Shown here: positions 37,124 to 47,733 of the stretch, piece by piece
How the letters are laid out: every line of letters starts with the position of its first letter
How positions within the stretch are numbered: position 1 is the stretch's first letter
NCBI GenBank assembly: GCA_037039685.1
Contig: JAWNGF010000005.1
Span: 434,001 to 498,000 of the forward strand
Direction: 5' to 3'
DNA from: Ceratobasidium sp. AG-K
Lineage: Eukaryota; Basidiomycota; Agaricomycetes; Cantharellales; Ceratobasidiaceae
DNA: 64,000 nt
The notes under the pieces: generated by a model
The model's database searches: none
Seen by the model: the letters and a program-made list of their open reading frames with translations, nothing else
What the model was told of the DNA's origin: nothing
Made by a program: the position numbers and the translations under genes

Positions 37124-40100
37124 ATGGAATCTCTCATTCCACAACAGATACGTAGTGAGCTCGGGCAGATTTTGTCCAACCTGGTGTTGGGTGATAATGA
37201 AATCCGTAGATCGTATGTCCCAATTCTCCCATCAATGCACATGTAATCCGAACTTATTAATTTGGCGTCTGTAATATCCAGTGCCGAAAAGGTCCTCAAT
37301 GATAAATGGCTAGCAAACCAACCGGAAGTACTGTTGTTGGCGCTCGCAGAATTTAGTCGCCAAAGTCCCGATGCTCACATGCGAGCATTTGCCGCGGTTC
37401 TCCTTCGGCGCCTCATATTTCGCCCGCCACTGCATCCCGTACCGTCACCCCATCCTCACCAGTCTCTTTCTGCCCCTAAAACAACTATCTACGATCATCT
37501 GTCTGAGACTACCCGTGGAAACCTAGAGACTATCTTGCTGGCTGCACTCCGGGAGGAACGCGATCAAACTGCCTTGAAGGGGGTGACAGAAACAATATGC
37601 GAACTAGCAGTTGGGAGTTTTGAGAGGAAGCGTATGTTAATCAACGTGGACCGAAATAGCATTATTCAGTTTAACCTTCCAATTAGGACCGTTTCCTGAG
37701 TTGTTAAATGTTGCCTCCCAGTTGGCCAACTCTGGTGACCCGATGCACCGAGAATCCGCTTTCCGGTGAGTCTACTGTAAGTTTCCGTAGGAATTGCTAC
37801 TTATTTATTTAGTATATTCACCAATGTCCCTCATCTCCTCTGGGACCAGAACCCACAACAAGTTGTGGCTGTCCTAGAAAATGCCCTGAAATCCACCGAG
37901 CCTATTGCAGTGAGTAAATAGCCGTCAAAAATTACCGCTGCCAGAATGCTGCTTGTAGGTGCGACACGCAGCCCTCAAAGCATGCGCTGTTTATGTCTCG
38001 ACCAATGATCCAGCATTGCAAAGCCAAACAGTTGGATTGATGTACCCGGTTCTGGTGGTAAGCCGTTGATCTAGCGGAGTCCTTTTGTGTCTCATATGTG
38101 CAGGCTCTGAGCGAATTTAGCCCTCAAGATCAAACCAAAGCTCTCGAGACACTCACGTCGCTCGCCTCTGACTTTCGCACCGCCAGTCTATTCCGTCCTC
38201 ATATCGCCACCCTAACAAGGCTACTAGAACCCTTCCTAAACGAACAACCCCCCGGCGCGATAGACGCTACCGCCACCCCGACTCTAGCCAACCCAGGTCT
38301 CCCGCATTTTGTCTGGCCACCTCAGGGCACGACGGCGCCCAGCACCTCGAACACTGCAGAGGAGGAAGAAACGATGATTGAGCGACGCTATGCGGCACTC
38401 GAGTTTATGGTCAGTCTGACCGAGACACGCTCGGGCATGTTTAGGACTCCCATTCTGCCTAGCGAAGGGGGAGAGGGAACCGTAGGCGGAGAGATAGTTG
38501 GGGGAGAGGGTAGTACACAGGCTGCTTGGATATCAACCCTAGTTCGAGCGTGTCTCAAGGGGATGGGCGAGGTTATCGAGGAGGAAGGAAATGCGACACA
38601 GACGGCTTGGGAGGAATGCGAGGATGTGAGTCTCTTGCCGTATCGAGGATTCTCTAAATTGACTCGGGTTGAAATTCAGCCCTCTGCGACCGACGAGGAC
38701 TTTGGTTATCCCCAAGCATTTGAAGGGACCTTGGATCGAGCAGCAGTCGCGCTTGGTTGGTAGTGCTGTCAGTAAGCATAGAAATTTTTGCTAACCCAAT
38801 GACAGGCGGAAGGGCTCTTCTTCCAACCGCATTCCGTGATATTCCCGTCATGCTTCAATCCTCCGCCTGGGGTGTAAGACATGCGGGTCTGATGGCTATC
38901 GCAGCAGTTGCAGAGGGGACATACCAGGTAGGTGTTTATACATCGCGCTTTGTTGTTCATGACTCAACATTGGGTTCAAGGTCCTTGAACTCGAGGTTGG
39001 CAAAGTTGTGGAGCTGGTTGTTCCCATGTTTGCGGACCCGCATCCGCGAGTTAGGTTCGCGGCTTGTCAGTGCATGTAAGCAGATATACATTGTTTCTGG
39101 TTAGATGTCCTAACGGTTATCATAGCGGGCAACTGTGCACAGATATGCAAGAAATATTCCAGCAAAAATACGCCAAGGAGATATTATCATGCTTGATACC
39201 GGCTATGGACGCTCCAGAGGCAAGGTATGGACAACACGTATATTCAAAGCACTTTAATTGAAAGTAGTCAGGGTTCATTGCCATGCTGCCAAAGCCATCA
39301 TAAACTTTTGCTGCGGAGTCGAAGCTGAAGAACTTGCCCCATACCTGGACGAGATTGTAACCCGGTTATTGCGTCTGCTTAGCAGCAGCCCGCGAAGATA
39401 CGTACAAGAGCAAGCTTTAACGACACTAGCCATGGTCGCCGACGCAAGCGCAGACAAATTCCAAGTGGTGCGTCCTTTGATCAGGCCTTGTTTAAAATGT
39501 GTTGATCGTACATGTAGTATTACCCACCTATCATGCCGCTACTAATTCAAGCCCTAAGAACACCAGCTACTCCAGAAACTCGCGTACTGCATTGCAAGGC
39601 CATGGAATGTGCTGGGCTGATTGGCAAGTTGCGGACTCGATCAAGCACGCATATACTCACATTGGTGCACAGGAATTGCTGTCGGCCGCGAAACGTTCCA
39701 GCAGGATGCACCGGAATTAATAAAACTCTTGCTCCAGATACAAGGTAACATAACAGACGGCTCCGGACGACATAGTGCTGATTTGTTGTTTAGAGCAACC
39801 AACCACGGATGACGACAATACACCTATGTACCTACAACAAACGTGGTCCAAAATCTGCCAGGCGCTTGGAGACGGGTTTGAGCCTTATTTGCCGCTCGTG
39901 ATGCCTCCACTATTCAAGAGTGCGAGCATTAAGCCTGATATCAACGTCGTAGGTGTGTCGGTCAACCTACTGCGTTGTCCAATCCATAACATTGACACTA
40001 TTCTCAGAGGATAACGACGATGTCGAGGCGCGCGATGGATTCGATGTTTTGGATCTGGATGATGGCCAGCACGTGGAGATCCAGACGTCCGTGTTGGAGG

Positions 40101-40820
40101 AAAAGAGTGCAGCTTTTGATGCGCTGCTCGGGCATGCGTCTACACTGGGGGCTAAATTTGGACCTTATATCCGACCAACGCTGGAGCTGGCGTTGCCCAA
40201 CCTCAAGGTGAAATTCCCCACCATTATATTGTCACGAACTAACAGGCTTGTAGTTTTATTTCTCAGAAAACGTTCGCGAAGTTAGTGCTATGTGAGTACT
40301 GACGACCTGCCAAGTGTTTAGCATAACTAATGTTTCACAGGCTGATTCCAACATTAGTCCTGAGTGGCCATACGACTGGCGTAATTTCACCCGAGGAGCT
40401 TAATGCAATATTTCTTCAAGTAACGCGGGCGATTCAGCCAGAAGGAGACGCTGGATTCCTGGGCTCGCTATGTAAATGCCTTGCAGATTCACTGCTGGTG
40501 GTCGGACGCCCAGCCATTGTCCCACCACTGGTCAATGAGATCTCTGCGGCGTGCAAGGCACAGCTCGCGGCAATAGCATCCCGGCGCGAGATGCGGGTGA
40601 GGCGGATCAAGCGCGGGCCGGAGTGGGAGGAAGACAAGGAGGATATGCTGTTGCTGCAAGAGCTGGAGGATGCCGCGTTTGATGAGATGTGTAGACTTTT
40701 GGGGTTCTTAGATCCGAATCACCCAGTGAGTAAACTTGTCTCGAGTGATGGTTAGACGCGCGACTAAATGTGATTCAGCTTTTGATCGCAGTTGGCTCCA
40801 TAAAAGATATGGGTCTTTGA
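37124..40820 (+). CDS. Karyopherin importin-beta-3 (Kap121/Pse1/IPO5 type)
   Basis: Nuclear import receptor of the importin-beta superfamily, carrying cargo through the pore under Ran-GTP control. It is a HEAT-repeat solenoid. N-terminus: IRSELGQILSNLVLGDNEIR, AEKVLNDKWLANQPEVLLLA and MRAFAAVLLRRLIF. Central: HLLWDQNPQQVVAVLENALK and EETMIERRYAALEFMVSLTE. Then KIFANPMTGGRALLPTAF-like helices, AAKAIINFCCGVEAEELAPY, TLAMVADASADKFQV, ETRVLHCKAMECAGLIGKL and the acidic-to-helical stretch DVLDLDDGQHVEIQTSVLEE, which is diagnostic of Kap121/IPO5. The last intron removes GTGAGTAAAC..TTCAG and adds LLIAVGSIKDMGL before TGA at 40818-40820. About 1,000 residues over many short introns, close to the family norm of 1,090. 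I chose the ATG at 37124 (GCCATGG context, family-like start); an in-frame ATG at 37049 in a poorer context would add 25 residues. Confidence 0.9.
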
Positions 40821-41068
40821 AGATAGATTGAATGTGCTTTCGATGTGTGAACCCTTGATGAATTGAACCCTTGACCGAACGTTACGATTGAGCAATTGGG
40901 CAGCGAACCCAGGTTTTCTTGGTATATCACGTGACGCCAAGACAATTTCCGGCTCCGACCGAATTGGTGGCGGTGTTCGCGACGCGCGCGACGAGCGCGC
41001 GGCGAAAGCGCATAATGCTTGTGAGCTTTAAAAAGTAGACTCGTTTGCTCGCTGAACTTCACAACATC

Positions 41069-42461
41069 ATGTCCACATTCTCCCTCTCCCGCCCCGCCAT
41101 TGCCCTTCTCCTGGTCTCAATCTTGGCTGAATGTTCATGCGTCCTGGCTCAGAGCACTGATGAACAACCGACTCAAAGAACCCCTAGTGAGTGTTTTAAA
41201 CTTAATCGGGCCACTGGGCTGATTAACCTTGCGCAAAGTTCTTCTTTACACTCCCAGCAAGCCCTGGGCAGTGGTAATGGGCGCTCTATACGCCTTGACC
41301 TCGATCGGATGTATTGTTTGGGGCTTCCGGTACTGGGGGCGCTACATGCTTGCTATCATCATCGGGGGTGGATTCTACTCGCTTGGCCTATTTCTTCGCA
41401 TTGGTGGGTATCTTTCTCGTAGCTGGGCTCATAGGAGCTGACATTACCATGCAGTATACGCCGGTGACATGACCAGCGTAATCAAATACGCTACCATGAA
41501 CTTGATCATCCTCCTTTCACCTTGTGGTTTCATTGCGGGGGTATGTATGGTGTTTGTAAGTATGCGATATTCAAATTTTAACCACTGGGCTGTTTAGGTG
41601 TATATGCTACTGAGCCGTTTGGCTGTTCACCTCGATGCTACGGAGCACCTCTCCATCAGCCCTCGCAAATTGACCAAGATATTTGTGGTAAGTATATTCG
41701 CAAACTCTGCTTAATTCAGGGTGCTTATTTCGTCTATTCCCAGTGGTCGGATGTTGGTATGTCTTATCACTTGTGTTTCCGCGCATACAGCGGCTGACTA
41801 GGGGATAAAAGTTACATTTTGGATTCAAGCGTCCGGAGGGGGTCTCACGGCTGTTCAAAATCCTAGTACACGAAATATTGGTAGCAAGGTATGATAATCT
41901 ATTCACTTATGAGCTCGAGCTCGTTATGAAGCTCATTCAATTCCTAGGTCTTCCTAGCTGGGCTCATTGCCCAGCTCATATCGTTCCTAATCTATACCTA
42001 TGTGTTTGTCACCTTTGTATACCGGGTACGCAAGCACAGGAGGGACCAGTGGGACAACAGGCCCCAAGGAATTATGAGGCACTGGCTGGCACTCGTCATT
42101 GGCATGGCTATTAGCTGTGTGTTCATCATCGTACGTACTCCCCAGCGACTGTATGCGCACTACTCACCCTGTCGCCTTGCTTAGATTCGTTCTGTATTTC
42201 GCGCAGTCGAGAACGGAGAAGGCCGAGATGGTGCACTTGCCAGCAACGAGCTTTACTTTTACATTCTAGATTGCATCGTGCTTTGGATTGCGGTCACGTA
42301 AGTTTGGAATCACTATTTGCCCCTTGACTAGCTCGCTAACACTGTCATTCAGCGTTTTCCTCATTACCTGGCCGCCCAAGTACCTTACCAATTATAAGTC
42401 AGGTGGTTTGAGCAAGGATAGTATTCCTATGAGCCCGAACGTGAACGGTAACAAGGCTTGA
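41069..42461 (+). CDS. RTA1-like seven-TM protein, copy 1
   Basis: RTA1/RTM1/RSB1 family membrane protein; yeast relatives act in lipid (sphingoid base) translocation and resistance to toxic sterols. A hydrophobic leader LLLVSILAECSCVLAQ is followed by an intron of about 60 nt and then ILLYTPSKPWAVVMGALYAL. Family motifs: RYWGRYMLAIIIGGGFYSLG, NLIILLSPCGFIAGVYMLLS, RLAVHLDATEHLSI, TFWIQASGGGLTAV, GLIAQLISFLIYTYVFVTFV, RSVFRAVENGEG and WPPKYLTNYKSGG. Seven hydrophobic helices and the conserved QxxGGG and FRxVE motifs are intact. About 350 residues. The next gene is a tandem paralogue with the same intron pattern and the same spliced PYTPSK/LYTPSK junction, so this is a local duplication. Substrate unknown. 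Confidence 0.9.
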
Positions 42462-43136
42462 TGCTTCATACATGCGTGCATACGTACCTTCATTCGCTTT
42501 ACAAGTATCAGCTTAGGTAGCTAGGGATTATGGATCTGGGAGTTGTGTGGCAATCATAATTATTTTACACTATACGAAAACGATAACTATCGCAAGGAGA
42601 AGTGGACTACACGCCGCAAGAGAAAGGCCACCGCCGGAGTCTCAACTAGCTATCGTCACATTTTAGCAAAACACCTCAATATAAGTCTGATAAATCGCGT
42701 GCTCATAGGTATCACCCAAATACAAGTGGAACCCTCTCCGATGATATTCGAGCTACCCATGCCTCTGAGGAAGCCCAAAGCGCTCGATGAAGCCTGAGCC
42801 GGTAACCCATGCTAGCCATTGTACTGACACGTGAGTTATTGCGTTGTGCTGATGGACAGGCCGCTGCAAGATCGGCACGCAAAAATATGACCTTTGATTT
42901 TGCCAAGATACTAATACTTTTGCAGTAATAATATCGAACGATGAGGCATCGGTTGACGAGCCCTCTGTGCTCCAGTAGTATGACTGTGGCCGTGCTTCAA
43001 TGCGTGGTTACATAAGGCGCATAGCGTCCCGCCAACCCGCTTACCCGCCAACCCGCTCGCCTGCCTTGTCCCTGATAATATAAATCCTTACTTTATAAGG
43101 TGGTCAACTCATTCATGCATTACTAACTATCGCCCC
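42462..43136. other. Spacer between the two RTA1 paralogues
   Basis: Holds the 3' UTR of copy 1 and the promoter of copy 2, including a 14-bp repeat pair and a TATAAG box at 43094-43099, 43 bp before the ATG. The open frame at 42543-42797 has no domain and no splice support. Confidence 0.45.
43028..43057 (+). repeat. 14-bp direct repeat in the promoter of RTA1 copy 2
   Basis: CCCGCCAACCCGCT occurs at 43028-43041 and again at 43044-43057, separated by TA. It is about 80-110 bp upstream of the ATG and just upstream of the TATAAG box, so a regulatory role is possible. I saw no equivalent upstream of copy 1. Confidence 0.6.
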
Positions 43137-44513
43137 ATGCCTCGATCTCTCTTCGCCCTCAGCTCTCTATTAATGCCAGTTCTGGCACAATGCTCGTTCG
43201 CGTTAGCCCAGAGCATCAACGAGCAACCCAAACAGAGACCTCCTAGTACGCGCTCTGTCCCCCTACGTTGTATCCAACTAATTTCCCTCACACAAAGTTC
43301 TTCCATATACGCCTAGCAAGGGTGCGGCAGGGGTAATGGGCACTGTTTATCTTCTTACAGCGACTGGGTTTCTGGTCTGCTCACTACGGCACAAAGGCCG
43401 CTATATGCTCGCCTTTACCATAGGAGCTGGTTTTTATGCACTTGGTCTCTTTTTACGTATCAGTGAGTATGATTTCAGGCCACAGGAAAAACCTAACCTA
43501 CCTATACAGGCGTAGCCGGTAACCCATCAAGCATTTTTAGGTTCGCGATAATGAACATGATGATCGTACTCTCGCCTTGCGGGTTCATTGCGGGTGTAAG
43601 TTCATTGGCTAATGTGACTATATGCAGCTAATTAGGCAACTATTGGCTGTGGGTGTGCAGGTATATATGCTGCTTGGCCGCTTGGCAGTCCATCTTGATG
43701 CTACGGAGCATCTATCTATCAACCAACAGAAACTCACAAAGATCTTTGTAGTATGTTTGTCATTATATCGTAACATACCCCCAGACGCTGATCTCTCCGG
43801 AATGCTTAGACATCGGATGTTGGTACGCACATGGTTCTTAGCTCCAGGCAACCAGATGAGCTAACCTTAGTCTAGTGACGTTCTTCATCCAGGGCGGAGG
43901 TGGTGGTCTTGGTGCAGCCCAAGATACGAACTTGCGTAACATTGGGAGCAAGGTGCGCTCCATACACAGACAACCCGGTGACATTTCTTAATGCAAGGCG
44001 ATAGATTTTCTTGGTTGGACTAATCGCTCAACTCATTTCATTCTTGATCTACACCTACGTATTCGCGGTATTCGTTTATCGCGTACGAAAGCACCTTAGG
44101 AACGAGTGGGATTACCGACCACATGGATTTAACGGGCACTGGTTGTCTCTTGTCGTTTCCATGACCATTAGCTGTGCTTTCATCATCGTGAGTACCGAGG
44201 CTCAGTACAGTATTATGCTATTTATTAATCCGAGCCCGAGTTCGGTAGGTACGTTCTGTGTTTCGTACGGTTGAGAACGGCGAGGTTCGTGAGGGTCCAT
44301 TGGCCACCAACGAAGCTTATTTTTATATTTTGGACTGCTTGGCTATCTGGTTGTCTATCGCGTGAGTAACACGTACGAATGCATGCGCCCGCCAATAACC
44401 CGATTTGCAGCGTCTACTTGAACACCTGGCCACCGAAGTACCTGACAAACTATAGCCCAGCTAGCAAGGACACGATCGCCATGAATCCGAATTCCAGCGC
44501 CACCAAGGTCTAA
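43137..44513 (+). CDS. RTA1-like seven-TM protein, copy 2
   Basis: Tandem paralogue of the preceding gene and member of the RTA1 lipid-translocating exporter family. The leader MPRSLFALSSLLMPVLAQCS and exon-1 tail (INEQPKQRPP) parallel copy 1 (DEQPTQRTP). After splicing: LPYTPSKGAAGVMGTVYLLT, KGRYMLAFTIGAGFYALGLF, NMMIVLSPCGFIAGVYMLLG, RLAVHLDATEHLSINQQKLT, FFIQGGGGGLGAAQDTNLRN, IFLVGLIAQLISFLIYTYVF, RSVFRTVENGEVREG and WPPKYLTNYSPASK. The intron after IGSK is in the same place as in copy 1. The core is nearly identical between copies while the first loop and C-tail have diverged, which suggests functional specialisation after duplication. Frame is intact throughout. Confidence 0.9.
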
Positions 44514-44798
44514 CGCAAGAGGGACGAGACTGCACTAGGGGCGTATGCAGTGGAGCTGAGGGTCCTGGTTTGGTAGTCGCACTGTGATTTGGTAGTTCAA
44601 TTCATTGGTAGACTCGGACATTGGCATTGCTATCGAGATTCTTGCCAGGACTTTGGTGACGGGGGAACCGTTGACTACAAACGTCGCCCCAGGTATAAAT
44701 CTAGAAGCAGGATTTCGCATTAAGGGGGTATCCAAGAGGTAAAAGCCTAGCTAAAACAAGCATAAGTGAAACCAATTACAGCTTAGTTAATCAGGTAA
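44514..44798. other. Short spacer before tRNA-Ala
   Basis: Under 300 bp. Nothing beyond the probable 3' UTR of RTA1 copy 2. Confidence 0.4.
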
Positions 44799-44881
44799 GG
44801 GCATGTAGTGTAGGGGTTATCGCGCCTCATTCGCATGGATGTGATTTGAGGAGGTCTCCGGTTCAATTCCGGACTTGTCCA
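44799..44881 (+). tRNA. tRNA-Ala (CGC), second copy, with intron
   Basis: Identical over all 83 nt, intron included, to the minus-strand copy at 36904-36986, and in opposite orientation. Same G3-U70 pair, U6-U67 mismatch, CGC anticodon and 10-nt intron. The identical sequence barely extends beyond the gene, as expected for a dispersed tRNA family rather than a large inverted duplication. Confidence 0.94.
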
Positions 44882-45158
44882 TTCCTTTTGCTTGACCGAT
44901 GCGAAGACTCTTCACGTTATATACACTCGGCAAGCAGAACAGATGCCTACGTGCATTAGCATACAAATTGATCACTTTCTGGGTTTGTGCTAAGCGCGTC
45001 GCCAAGTTAAACTATGGCTAGCAGAAGGAACCGTCGGCATTATATGTGTTTGAACTAAACGTAAAGCGTTCGCAGGGGTGATAGAGCCGCTACAACTTCC
45101 CCCCAGATGACCCAGGAATTTGTAGCTGGAGTGATTCTTATAGCAAGACAAAAAGAGT

Positions 45159-45239
45159 AGGCCATACCAGGGTTCGAACCTGGGTCACGGGAAACTTGAT
45201 CTCAAAATCCCGTGTGCTAAACCACTACACTATATAGCC
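45159..45239 (-). tRNA. tRNA-Gln (TTG), with intron
   Basis: 81 nt on the minus strand. Acceptor GGCTATA/TATGGCC, A box TAGTGTAGTGG, anticodon stem CGGGA/TCCCG with loop TT-TTG-A, an 8-nt intron GATCAAGT after position 37, then T38. T arm CCAGG-TTCGAAC-CCTGG, discriminator T. It closely resembles yeast tRNA-Gln (TATAGTGTAGTGGTTA..). A Lys(TTT) reading would require shifting the anticodon stem by one base; the 5-bp CGGGA/TCCCG stem is better. Confidence 0.88.
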
Positions 45240-45327
45240 TTGCCCATCACGTAAAGGCAAAGTTTATGTTTGGTTTGGACATCCTTTCGTATGTAGCGCC
45301 CCGCCCTCCCTCCTCCAGGTGTTACAC

Positions 45328-45711
45328 TCAACCGTTGCGAAATGCTCGTCCGCAAGTCAAATTTTTCCTAGAGGAAGTTGTGTCATCCACCAGAAACTCA
45401 CGGATTTTGCCTACAGAATCGAGGGCATCAACGAGTCGACCATATTCGTAAGTTAGTGTATGGAGCAAGTTGAAGATTTGGATCTGAAATCGGGATTCTG
45501 GGGTGTTAGGCTGATGATCGAACCAGCCTGGGGGAGATTTCAACGATCGCTCCGTACATATTCTCCCATTGTCGAGTAGAGCCTCACTACAAAGCTTTGC
45601 AAGTCGGTCACCGAATTCGCGAAGTCGGATAGGCGACGCGCACCCAGGTTCAGGTGTACCAAAGTGACCCAGATATCCAATATCCTGCGTTTGCACGATA
45701 TTTTTTGTCAT
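45328..45711 (-). CDS. Possible small protein, 127 residues, unknown
   Basis: Single uninterrupted frame with balanced composition: GTPEPGCASPIRLREFGDRL, KLCSEALLDNGRICTERSLK, FQIQIFNLLHTLTYEYGRLV and DALDSVGKIREFLVDDTTSS. The second half reads like an amphipathic helical bundle, unlike the Arg/Ser-rich chance frames around it. It has no recognised domain and no intron, and it sits just downstream of the protoglobin in the same orientation. Could be a genuine lineage-specific gene or a long chance frame. Confidence 0.35.
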   Translation of the reverse strand: MTKNIVQTQDIGYLGHFGTPEPGCASPIRLREFGDRLAKLCSEALLDNGRICTERSLKSPPGWFDHQPNTPESRFQIQIFNLLHTLTYEYGRLVDALDSVGKIREFLVDDTTSSRKNLTCGRAFRNG

Positions 45712-45811
45712 CAGGCCTCAACATATGCGCTCCATCGTCCAGAGGAAGGGAATAAAATCTATTACATAATGCTACATTTATGACAAGCAGACCGAAAGCC
45801 CAATTCCAGAC

Positions 45812-46797
45812 TCAACGCCTTGACGCGAAGAATGCCAGAGCGACCGCCAACCCAGCGGTCAGCACGGGCCATATCCTCTGGTCAACTCCAAAGGTCTTGG
45901 CTTTCGCCGCAGCCGCCGCGTCCGCCGCGTCTTTGGAGGGAATATAGTGTCGCGCGAACAGGTCGTTTTGGATCCACATGACCTTGTTAATGGCTAGTAA
46001 TGTAGCGGTTTTGGTCTCCTCTGTGAGATCTTGACGACCCATAATTGCCGAGGTGAGCATGCTTTGAACGTAACCTAGGAGCTAAGATAACAGTTATGTG
46101 AGCGAGTTGAAAAGGCAAAGTTATCGTTGGACGCTTACAATAGCGCAATGGGCATCTAGCAAGCAATGTGAGTCGCGTGTTCGAAACCCCCAATCCAGGA
46201 GACTTACAGTCAACAAAAAGTGGGTCCTTCTTTTCGCGGTGCTTGAATCCTGGTACACCAGTGTGCATAGTGCCAACTCGGTCGAGGTACTCAAAAGTCT
46301 GAAACCATACTCAATGCATGTTCACGATCTAAGCTAACTGAACACACCTTGGGGTCCGTGTAGTCTGCAGTAAAGATCTTGACGACCCAAATCTTCAAAA
46401 AGTCCTTTCTGCAAATGATTGATCGAACCCGTTGTCCCAAAGTGAGCTTGATCAAACTTACCGGAACTTGATTTGCTCAGAGTCATGGGTGATATCCTCG
46501 AGTCGTTCAGCAACTTTTCCTTCGAACCCCCTGTTACGAGCCAAGAACGTAACGCGAGTGATGTCAAACTGGAACAATTTTTCGTCTAGCCCATAATTAG
46601 CAGGGTAATCATCGGAAGCAAGAGACCAACTCACAGACCGCATCTACCGCGGCCTGGCCCAGCGGCTTTACAATGGGAGCAGCACCGCGTAGGGCTTCGG
46701 CGTCTGCAGGACCAAACTCGATGAACTTAGTGAGGTAGTCGACGCGTGCTTGGAGATCAGTGTTGATCACTTGAGGGTCGATGTGGAGCATGGGCAT
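45812..46797 (-). CDS. Membrane-anchored protoglobin
   Basis: About 245 residues in six exons. It belongs to the protoglobin/globin-coupled-sensor superfamily of single-domain haem proteins that bind O2, NO or CO. Helices in order: DLQARVDYLTKFIEFGPADA; AAVDAVYEKLFQFDIT (intron 46586-46634 splits it); THDSEQIKFRKDFLKIWVVK; TFEYLDRVGTMHTG, where the His of GTMHTG is the likely proximal haem ligand; GFKHREKKDPLFVDYAHCAI; and LLGYVQSMLTSAIMGR. The C-terminus ends in a hydrophobic segment followed by basic residues (VLTAGLAVALAFFASRR), as in a tail anchor. I took MPMLHIDPQ at 46797 as the start because fungal homologues begin close to HIDP; upstream in-frame sequence is probably 5' UTR. Sensor or NO/O2-handling role inferred from the family; no output domain is attached. 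Confidence 0.85.
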
Positions 46798-47733
46798 ATT
46801 GGAGCGCTGAAGTGAGAAGATTGGAATACTGGTGTGTTTGAGTGAGTAGTAGATTGGTGTGAGAAACAGCTCCTCCAGCGTCGTATTTATGCTACCCAGC
46901 CATCGTGCGCGATGGTATACAAGTGGCGAGAAAAAAAGATCTAGCGGAGTGCGGACCAATGAAGTCCGTGGTAATACGGCTAGGTCGGGCGGATATTGTA
47001 AGGCGGGACCTGTGATGGGCGGAACCGGGCGTTGGGTATCCCTGACTTGAAATGGATAATACCGAATTAGGCAGGACTATCCTCTTATGGTTATCATTTG
47101 CTGACTCGGCTCAGTCGTTGGTAATTTCTCGGGGTCGCACGGCTGCCCAGTATGCGGAAACCATTTCCACCCGCCGTGTTCCTTTCCGGCCGAGCGAGAT
47201 GCCACGGGCATTAGAAATTTGGCGGTCAATAATACCCACGGGCAATAGGGTGCTCTCGTAGCGAGGCCTGGGATCAAGGTCATGGGTTAGTCTTGCCCCG
47301 TAACACTTGCGGTGCAATATAGGGGTACATAATTGGCTGCCAATTGTATGGGGGTGATTGGCCATCCAGACTCAAATCGAAGAGTTCGTAGGCCGAAGTG
47401 CAGTGGCCATTGAGGCGTGGAAAACTAGGTTGTGCTTCCCCTCGAGCCTCGCCACGGAACTGCGGACATTGTATACATTCGGCCGTAGCCTGTTCCCAAA
47501 TGGAGCGTCAAGCAGTAACTTGGAACGGAGATTGGCGTGGGATCGGCATCAAGCCACGGTAACGTGATACAGAAGTCTTTACTCCCGGCGGGTTCATGTC
47601 CGAGCGCCACCTTGAGAAGCAAGTGTTAAATGACGCACTGACAGCTTCCGAGTTTGAAACGCTGGTATATTATTGTTAAAAACAAAAGTAAAGACAAGGA
47701 AAGCTAGCAGATGCAGTGGACATTCAGAGTGTT
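46798..47733. other. Spacer between protoglobin and glucan synthase
   Basis: Holds the protoglobin promoter and the 3' UTR of the glucan synthase gene (both minus strand). Reading frames here are short and overlapping. No gene recognised. Confidence 0.4.

Noticed and set aside
36904..44881. A large inverted duplication bounded by the tRNA-Ala genes
   Set aside because: The identity stops close to the tRNA edges. The intervening genes are not mirrored, so only the tRNA genes are shared.
45159..45239. tRNA-Lys (TTT) reading of the minus-strand tRNA
   Set aside because: It needs the stem ACGGG/CCCGT and a different intron. CGGGA/TCCCG with TTG matches the yeast tRNA-Gln body and loop better.
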